NCBI GenBank assembly: GCA_001936135.1
Contig: CP012809.1
Location: forward strand, 4,513,501 to 4,577,500
Reading direction: 5' to 3'
Origin: Saccharomycopsis fibuligera x Saccharomycopsis cf. fibuligera
Taxonomy: Eukaryota; Ascomycota; Saccharomycetes; Ascoideales; Saccharomycopsidaceae
Length of the DNA: 64,000 nucleotides
The notes beneath the pieces are model-generated. The model worked only from the letters and a program-made list of their open reading frames with translations. It did no database searches and had not been told where the DNA came from. Below are positions 57,887-64,000 of the stretch, one piece after another. Each line of letters starts with the position of its first letter. Within the stretch, counting starts at the first letter, position 1. The position numbers and the translations under genes were made by a program.

Positions 57887-58601
57887 TTACTTTGTTCTGC
57901 CGGAGGTCAAGTTTTGTAAAATTATTCCAACATTTACACCGACCTTCTTTGTATTTGAATCATAGTAGTAATCCTAAGCTGAGAAGCTGTAAGTGGTCCA
58001 CCGTACCTGCATAGACACTATTTACCATTATCGATTCGGCTTACATCATCGGCTGTCAAATAAATATTACTTGAATGTTGGTTCTGTAGTGTCTATTTAA
58101 GGAGATGTAAGAAGAAACACAGGTATATAGAAAATATGCAAAATGAGTCTATACGGTTCGTCTTGTCAGTTTCGTTGCAAAAATATAATAAAGGCAGGAA
58201 AAAGGAGAGATTTTGATCTTGTGTATATTTCACCTCAATCATCGAAAAGCAATAGCAGCAATTTGTGCTCTATAGAAGACGGTCTTTAGGAGTCTTTCTC
58301 AATGTGTTATTTACACTTTACAGTTAAGTTGTCAAAGTTTGCAGACTTTACAGACAAGAATACGCAAGAAGATTTATTTGAAATTATGGTAATTTTTCGA
58401 GTTTATTAACAGATAAGAAAAAGAAAGAAAGAGAAAAAAAAAGTTAAAAATTTAATGACAAAAATGATGACAATAATATTGATAGCTATAAATTATAAAA
58501 ACTTATCCTCATCAATAAGTTACCAGTTGTTGAAAATAAGCAATGCAGGAAGATAGCACAAAGACCTAAAAACGTCAAATTGTTTTCTCTCAAAATGCAG
58601 C

Positions 58602-60053
58602 TCAGTTTTCAGCTTCTTCAGTATTTTCCTTTTCTTCTGGTTTTTCAGCAGCATATTTTTTTTCCAATTGAGCAATCTTGGCCTTAGCAGCTTCAACATT
58701 CTTCTTAGTCACAGTATCTTGATCAGTTTTGAAAGTTTGGAATTGAGACAACAATTCTTCAATCAATTTTGGCACAGCGTCTCTTGAGGTTGGAATCAAA
58801 AGGCCCAATTCGGATAACTGGACAATTACATCTGGTTCTAAGATGAATTTTTCATTATCGGCTTTACCGCTGTTATCGGAAGAAGAAGAGTGGTTCTTCT
58901 TCTTGCCCTTCTTGCCCTTAGTACCTTGGAAAAACACTTCGTGTTCTTTCTTCAAGACAACATAGTTTTCAGGAACAGAAATATTGCTGCTATTGTTGTT
59001 ATTGTTGGAAGAAGAGCTAGCGGCGTTCAAGTTCAAAGAGTTCAAGTTCTTGGCCAAGTCAGCATCATCCTTGGCAATCGGCTCAGGAACTGGTTGACCC
59101 AAAATTTTGGAGAAATACTTGGCCAAAACTTTAATGGAAGAAATTTGTTCTTGGAATGCTGGTTTAGAAGCGTTTTCCAATTCTTCTTTCAATTCTTGTT
59201 CACGTTGCAATTTCTTTTGTTGTCTGTTGTATTCTTCTTCATCTTTTCTGCTTCTTTCCTTTTCAGCAGCAACATCTTTTTTGAATTTATCATAAGCTGC
59301 ATTGTAGTCAGCATTGACTTTTCTCATTTCATCGTATAATTGATCTTTTTGTTTTCTCAAAGCGTTTCTTTGATCATTTTGACTCTTTCTCTTGTCAGTA
59401 ACAGACTTGGTAGAGTTTCTGATTTCATCTAATTCTTTGGTAATTGACTCGAATTTGGCTTGAATATCCTTTGAGTTCAAGCCAGATAATTGTTGTTTTA
59501 ATTCGGCAATCTTGGCCTTGTCAGCATCAATTTGCTTTTGGCTAGCCTCAATTTGACCAAAATCTTTCTTCAATTTACGCAAAGCAGTAATTTCTTTAAC
59601 GTATCTTCTTTCTTCAACGATTTTCAAGTTACCGCTGTCAATAGCGTCATCCAACTTTTTGATGTGGTTGTCAATTTCTTGAGTGGACTTGAACTTGATT
59701 TTGGAAGTTTGGCCATTCAAATCACCAATTTTTTTCTTCAAAGAAGCATCAATTAACTTGACTTTGTCGTTAATCTGAGCTCTTTGGTTTTTGAAATCAC
59801 TTTGCACTTTGATAATTTTGTTTAATTCATCTTGCAATTCTTTACGCTTTGCGGCGGTCTTGTCATCGATTTTTAAACCGTTAATGCTGTCGTAGACTTT
59901 GGACAACTTGTAGTCAACTTCTTTGGTTTCTTGCTTCAATTCAGCAATACGAGCATCTTTGGCGGCTCTATCAGGACCTTTGATGAAACGTCTGTTTGGG
60001 CGCTTTGGGCCATTAGCGTCTTGGTTGGCAACAAAAGTAGAGGCGGAGGACAT
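58602..60053 (-). CDS. BFR1: Bfr1, mRNA- and polysome-associated coiled-coil protein
   Basis: 483 residues, almost entirely charged coiled coil. Bfr1 associates with polysomes and Scp160-containing mRNPs at the ER and was found as a brefeldin A suppressor. The start RRFIKGPDRAAKDARIAELK (about 21-40) and the block VYDSINGLKIDDKTAAKRKE are typical. Coiled coil runs to about 330. A conserved helical segment (FQEQISSIKVLAKYFSKILG) precedes a Ser/Asn linker and the C-terminal domain with LGLLIPTSRDAVPKLIEELL (about 427-446). S. cerevisiae Bfr1 has 470 residues. The ATG at 60053 is chosen; the frame is open 50 codons further upstream, but from a TTG and with membrane-like content unlike the family. 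Confidence 0.93.
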   Translation of the reverse strand: MSSASTFVANQDANGPKRPNRRFIKGPDRAAKDARIAELKQETKEVDYKLSKVYDSINGLKIDDKTAAKRKELQDELNKIIKVQSDFKNQRAQINDKVKLIDASLKKKIGDLNGQTSKIKFKSTQEIDNHIKKLDDAIDSGNLKIVEERRYVKEITALRKLKKDFGQIEASQKQIDADKAKIAELKQQLSGLNSKDIQAKFESITKELDEIRNSTKSVTDKRKSQNDQRNALRKQKDQLYDEMRKVNADYNAAYDKFKKDVAAEKERSRKDEEEYNRQQKKLQREQELKEELENASKPAFQEQISSIKVLAKYFSKILGQPVPEPIAKDDADLAKNLNSLNLNAASSSSNNNNNSSNISVPENYVVLKKEHEVFFQGTKGKKGKKKNHSSSSDNSGKADNEKFILEPDVIVQLSELGLLIPTSRDAVPKLIEELLSQFQTFKTDQDTVTKKNVEAAKAKIAQLEKKYAAEKPEEKENTEEAEN

Positions 60054-61202
60054 GATTATGGAAGATTTGGACAAACGGACAGGTAATTCAAACAATGGAG
60101 AAAACCAGTGACACAATGATCGGCTATGGTAGTAACTGATTTGAAAAAGTGAGACGGAGTAGAAAATCAATACAAAAGACAAAATGGGCAAGGCATAAAC
60201 CAAAACAATGAATGAGAATCTAAGGCTTGTCGTTGGGGATTACGTCGGGGCTAGAAGGGAGATCAAAGTCAACTGGCAGTGATGAAATATTGTCGACGAG
60301 TTTTTTTTTCTGCTACACTTTTTGTTTTTTCGGATGTGGCCAACACGGCTTAGAAAGGAAAAGCGCTTAACTGGGGCAGAAGATGCGTCACGTGGAATGC
60401 TATTGCAGCTGCTCATAAGATCCTTTCGCCGCAGTAGGACACTAGCGAGCCAACTAACAGGCTTCTGGTTAGATGCTGATATTTTTGGCAGATTGATAAA
60501 TGCTAGCTGATGTTATATAGTGCTCAAAATCCGTTGGTTTTCAAGTCCTCCAAGGTGGCAGCGGTGCACTGCCTGAATCTGTGTCCGATCGGGTTGATAT
60601 TGAGATCTCCAACATATTTCACAAGGAAGCACTTGTGGCCAGTGCTGGTAAATCTATGAAGGGATTCAAAGCCACTGAAATGAAATTATTTGAAAGTATG
60701 GTTTACCAGTAAGTCAGAAGATACACTAAACACGCACTATTTTTGCAAAATCATCCCGGAACATTGAGCTGCATCCTTCTGGGCCATTTTTGCACCGCCC
60801 TATTGGAACAGTTAGGCTGGTATTGTATTCCTCACACCCATTGGTTAGACAGATTAAAAACTGTTACTTTTTTATTATTATTATTATATTCCTCACTGGC
60901 TTTACCGACAGATGCTGTTTCATTCCATACTAAATGGACAATCAACCCTTCCACAGTATATCTGGAGCGCATATAGCACTTATGTAGTGTCTCTGGAACT
61001 TTACCCTACCGCTGCTGATTTTTTTCCGGCGTGGAGAAAATTCACAATTTTTTATTCTTTGGTGAATCAGAATGGCAAAAAACATTAAAACAGTTACTTC
61101 TCTCTTGCCCAATACATCTTCAGCTTGATAACAGCACACGTACTTTACTAATCTTTTCTTTCGACTTCTTTTCATACCACTTAGCTCAATTAATCAATCA
61201 TA
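60054..61202. other. BFR1/TIM10 divergent region containing a broken frame
   Basis: BFR1 promoter (a TCACGTGG element with CACGTG at 60389-60394, about 335 bases from its ATG), then the interrupted frame at 60521-60976, then the TIM10 promoter. No RNA gene recognised. Confidence 0.5.
60521..60976 (+). pseudogene. Interrupted reading frame (one in-frame TAA), possible pseudogene
   Basis: A single frame stays open for about 151 codons except for one TAA at 60710-60712. The first part (63 codons) has ordinary protein-like composition (QGGSGALPESVSDRVDIEIS, then FKATEMKLFESMVYQ). The second part (to the TAG at 60974-60976) includes CTALLEQLGWYC and a hydrophobic segment FLLLLLYSSLALP. No ATG lies at the 5' edge, where TAG sits at 60518-60520. 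The TAA overlaps a GTAAGT at 60709-60714, so an intron is an alternative to a nonsense mutation. No family recognised. Confidence 0.35.
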
Positions 61203-61481
61203 ATGTCTTTCTTAGGTTTCGGCGGCTCCGCTCCTCAACTCTCTTCTGAACAAAAAATCCAAGGCGCTGAAGCCGAATTGGACATGGTCACTGACATGTT
61301 CAACAGATTGGTCGACACATGTCACAACAAATGCATTGAATCTTCTAAAGGTTACAGCGAAGGTGATGTTTCCAAAAATGAAGGTTTGTGTATTGACAGA
61401 TGTGTTGCCAAGTACTTTGACGCCAACGTCAAGGTTGGTGAACATATGCAAAAGATTGGTAGCTCTTTTGCTAGACGTTGA
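61203..61481 (+). CDS. TIM10: Small Tim chaperone Tim10
   Basis: 92-residue mitochondrial intermembrane-space chaperone that, with Tim9, carries hydrophobic carrier proteins to the TIM22 complex. The twin CX3C motif is complete: C40/C44 and C63/C67. The block [14 protein letters not shown] is characteristic of Tim10, and the length equals that of S. cerevisiae (93). It is imported without a cleavable signal through Mia40 oxidation. I saw no CTG codon in it. Confidence 0.97.
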   Translation: MSFLGFGGSAPQLSSEQKIQGAEAELDMVTDMFNRLVDTCHNKCIESSKGYSEGDVSKNEGLCIDRCVAKYFDANVKVGEHMQKIGSSFARR

Positions 61482-62466
61482 GCTTTCTTTTTGTTTTGTT
61501 ATTTTTTTTTTTTTTGAACTTTTTGCAAAATTCAAAATATGAAGCTTAATCGATAGAAATACTGCACATGTCGTTGCCTTGCTTTTTCTATTTTATTGAG
61601 GATGGATTAGGATGATTGCCAGTATGTTTGAATGTTGTATGATTGGTCAAAGTTGAAAACTGTGGTTTTACCTTGTTCTTGGTTCATCGCAAAAGCTACT
61701 ATTAGCTCCATCATTACAGTGTATTATTATTTTCATTATAATGTCTTTACTTTATTTTTTTTTTTTTTTGTCTGACCTTTTGTTATGTTTGTTGGTATAA
61801 GTTGCACTATGTTCAATTTAATCAATTTTTTGTTTGATAGCAAGCAACCTTGGATATAGGTGTGACTATGTCATTTTACGAAAATAATTTAATTTTGTTC
61901 CATTCATAACTTCATTCCTTATCCTTTTGTGTTGTTTATTAAAACAGCTTTGTTGCTCGTGTACATATTCATATATATTTATAACACTATATTATATATG
62001 ACTTAAAAATAAAAATTATACATTTATATTTATAGAACCTAAAGTATGGTGGTGTATTCAAAGCACAATGTCATCCATCCTTCGATCTACCATATACCAT
62101 GAAAAATAATACCGGTAACCGAGAACAAGTCACATGATAGAATTCCCGGAATAACACGCTCATTTGAAAAGTAAACAATAAACAATACAAAAACTACGCG
62201 TCATAACCGAAGACAGGATAGAAATATCTTAATCGAATTCATTAGCTATATAAGAACAAATGTTATATACGTTAGAAACTTGCAAGTAGATAGCAGACGA
62301 CAAAATTAAAAGTTGAAAAAAAAAATATAAGACCCAAAAAACTATAGTACACACTTAAAAAAAGAAAAAAATTAACCAGAATACAAAAAGAAACAAAAAA
62401 TCATGATAACCGAAAAAGAAATGAACGGATAATAATAAATAACACATATGACAAAGAGCTTATAGC
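61482..62466. other. Convergent intergenic region TIM10/RNR2 (985 bp)
   Basis: AT-rich 3' regions of both genes, with T tracts at 61501-61515 and 61756-61769, an ATATAT-rich piece near 61970-62000 and an ACGCGT at 62197-62202. No open frame or RNA recognised. Long for a convergent spacer. Confidence 0.5.
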
Positions 62467-63624
62467 TTAAAAGTCTTCATCAAACGTGAATCCGGTTTCC
62501 TCTTGAGCTGCAGAGCTCTTGGCCATAACACCAGCCTTTTGGTAGTCGGAAACTCTCTTTTCAAAGAAGTTAGTTTTACCGGCCAAAGAAATGTTTTCCA
62601 TAAAGTCGAATGGGTTGGTAACATTGTAAACCTTCTTGTTGCCCAAAGCAACCAACAATCTGTCAGCAACAAATTCAACATATTGGCACATCAATTTAGC
62701 GTTCATGCCCAAAAGAGAAACTGGCAAAGCATCGGTAAAGTATTCTTTTTCAATAGTGACAGCCTCGGTAATAATCTTTTCAACAATTTCTTGATTTGGT
62801 TTGTTTTGCAAGTGTGAAAACAACAAGCAAGCGAAGTCGGTATGCAAACCTTCATCTCTGCAAATCAATTCATTAGAGAAGGTTAAACCTGGCATCATAC
62901 CTCTCTTTTTTAACCAAAAGATAGAAGCAAAAGAACCAGAGAAGAAAATACCTTCAACAGCAGCAAAGGCAACCAATCTTTCGCCAAACAAAGCTTGGTC
63001 ATCATTGATCCATCTCAATGCCCAGTCAGCTTTTTTCTTAATACATGGGATAGTTTCAATAGCATTAAACAAGAATTCAGATTCTTTTGGATCCTTAATA
63101 TAAGTATCAATCAACAAAGAATAAGTTTCAGAATGTATGTTTTCCATCATGATTTGGAAACCGTAGAAACATTTGGCTTCTGGACATTGAACTTCGGCAG
63201 AGAAGTTTTCAACCAAGTTTTCGTTAACGATACCGTCACTAGCAGCAAAGAATGCCAAGACTCTGGAAATGAAATATCTTTCATTAGCATTCAATCTGTT
63301 GTTCCAGTCGTGCAAATCTTTACTCAAGTCAATTTCTTCAGCAGTCCAAAAAGAGGCTTCAGCCTTCTTGTACATTTGCCAGATTTCATGATACTTGATT
63401 GGCATCAAGACAAATCTGCGTTTGTTTTCAATAAGCAATGGTTCATTAGCTTCTTGTTGTTTCAATTGATGTCTGTGAACAGCATGCTTATTCAAAAAAT
63501 TTTTGTGTTCAGTGTCATTGATTTCTTCAACACCTTGCTTTTTAGCAGCAGCAGCTTGCAACTTGGCCTCAAGGTCCAAGTTGGAAATAGAGTCAGTGAC
63601 GTTATTTAATTGAGCAGCAGACAT
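62467..63624 (-). CDS. RNR2: Ribonucleotide reductase small subunit (R2)
   Basis: 385-residue diiron-tyrosyl subunit that makes deoxyribonucleotides together with Rnr1. All cofactor residues are visible: ligands D130, E161, H164, E224, E258 and H261, and the radical tyrosine Y168 in [12 protein letters not shown]. The C-terminus ends FTFDEDF, the peptide that docks into the large subunit. The loss of iron ligands that marks the Rnr4-type subunit is absent, so this is the catalytic R2. The N-terminal tail is slightly shorter than in S. cerevisiae (399). Codons are strongly biased to TTG and I saw no CTG. An ACGCGT lies about 280 bases upstream. Confidence 0.97.
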   Translation of the reverse strand: MSAAQLNNVTDSISNLDLEAKLQAAAAKKQGVEEINDTEHKNFLNKHAVHRHQLKQQEANEPLLIENKRRFVLMPIKYHEIWQMYKKAEASFWTAEEIDLSKDLHDWNNRLNANERYFISRVLAFFAASDGIVNENLVENFSAEVQCPEAKCFYGFQIMMENIHSETYSLLIDTYIKDPKESEFLFNAIETIPCIKKKADWALRWINDDQALFGERLVAFAAVEGIFFSGSFASIFWLKKRGMMPGLTFSNELICRDEGLHTDFACLLFSHLQNKPNQEIVEKIITEAVTIEKEYFTDALPVSLLGMNAKLMCQYVEFVADRLLVALGNKKVYNVTNPFDFMENISLAGKTNFFEKRVSDYQKAGVMAKSSAAQEETGFTFDEDF

Positions 63625-64000
63625 TGTTTTGCTTTTGTTGTTTTAGATAGATATGATTGGACGAAGAGAATATAAAGATTGGATATGAAAAGATTAAAAA
63701 AAAAAAAAGGTATCAATGGAATTGATGAAGCGAAACAAGAGAAGAGGAAATAATAAGTTAATCGAAGAATTCGAAAAATGGAGGAATCAAGACAGTTATA
63801 TAAGTTGTCAGAAATTAATTCACACCAGAAACTGACGCCAAAAATTTACAAAAATTATGCTAAGATTCATCGGAGAGCAAGTTTTTTGCTATTTTTTCCT
63901 TACGCGTTGTTTTTATTTGCCAATAAGACTGAATCTATGCTTGCATGATATTGCATGTACCACTCAACATTCAATATTTTAGTGCTTTTCACAGCCATAC
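63625..64000. promoter_or_regulatory. RNR2 promoter, to the window edge
   Basis: Contains an A12 run (63694-63706), GA-rich leader DNA and an MCB element ACGCGT at 63902-63907, the site bound by the MBF G1/S factor in yeasts. S-phase control of RNR genes is established in fungi; its action here is inferred. No other gene is visible before the edge. Confidence 0.55.

Larger units (their letters stand above)
56882..58601. other. 1.7 kb gene-poor region upstream of the aldolase gene
   Basis: Contains the aldolase promoter, an ATG-led 95-codon frame at 57113-57400 and an ATG-less 80-codon open stretch on the minus strand at 57647-57886, both doubtful and listed separately. The DNA from 58150 to 58600 is AT-rich BFR1 3' sequence. 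I looked for tRNA A/B boxes around 57410-57560 because of a GACTGCTAA string, but the arms do not pair. Confidence 0.5.

Noticed and set aside
60054-60203. 50-residue hydrophobic N-terminal extension of BFR1
   Set aside because: Starts with TTG; Bfr1 has no signal sequence, and the family start matches the ATG at 60053.
62995-63609. 204-codon plus-strand frame opposite RNR2
   Set aside because: Antisense shadow of a highly conserved gene; starts at a non-ATG codon.

Overview
This is a gene-dense, AT-rich stretch of nuclear chromosome from a budding yeast (Saccharomycotina). Nearly every protein has a recognisable yeast counterpart, the only introns are two short ones just after start codons with TACTAAC branch points, and no bacterial operon signals are present. 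Long Asn, Thr/Ala, Asp/Glu and Gln runs inflate many proteins. Leucine is written mostly as TTG/TTA/CTT/CTC. I found no CTG codon when reading RNR2 and TIM10, and CTG elsewhere falls mainly in variable segments. This suggests, without proving it, a CUG-Ser clade yeast (Candida/Lodderomyces/Debaryomyces relatives). If so, every CTG shown as Leu should be read as Ser.

Layout, left to right: HSL1 kinase (+); SPC34 DASH-complex subunit (-); an NAD(P)-binding YMR090W-like protein (-); GPI10 mannosyltransferase (+); TFG1, TFIIF large subunit (-); HGH1 (-) divergent from intron-containing TMA22 (+); NMD3 (-) divergent from ERJ5 (+); a large acidic repeat-containing protein, possibly Fyv8-like (+); a HAD phosphatase (-) divergent from ATG7 (+); MTR4 (-); an uncharacterised three-TM protein (+) and a GH28-like pectinase-fold protein (+) behind a 1.55 kb upstream region; APL6 (-) divergent from intron-containing CPD1 (+); UBR1 (-); a GPH-type sugar transporter (-); a small membrane protein (-); a class II aldolase/adducin protein (-); BFR1 (-); TIM10 (+); RNR2 (-).

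The genes form no operon-like pathway. Several serve ribosome production and translation (NMD3, MTR4, TMA22, HGH1, BFR1). The NMD3 and MTR4 promoters carry recognisable RRPE and PAC elements, and the HGH1/TMA22 promoter carries an exact RRPE. RNR2 has an ACGCGT (MBF-type) site upstream. Most start codons were reset to the first in-frame ATG where the longest open frame began with GTG or TTG (GPI10, HGH1, ERJ5, the transporter, BFR1), and TMA22 and CPD1 were rebuilt across introns.

Most unusual items: the GH28-like protein, which has no secretion signal and looks closer to bacterial than to secreted fungal enzymes; a GC-cluster-like island at 55.6 kb; an interrupted reading frame at 60.5-61.0 kb; the unrecognised 820-residue membrane protein; and a three-codon upstream ORF whose stop overlaps the HSL1 start. 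I saw no tRNA, rRNA, CRISPR array or intact transposon.
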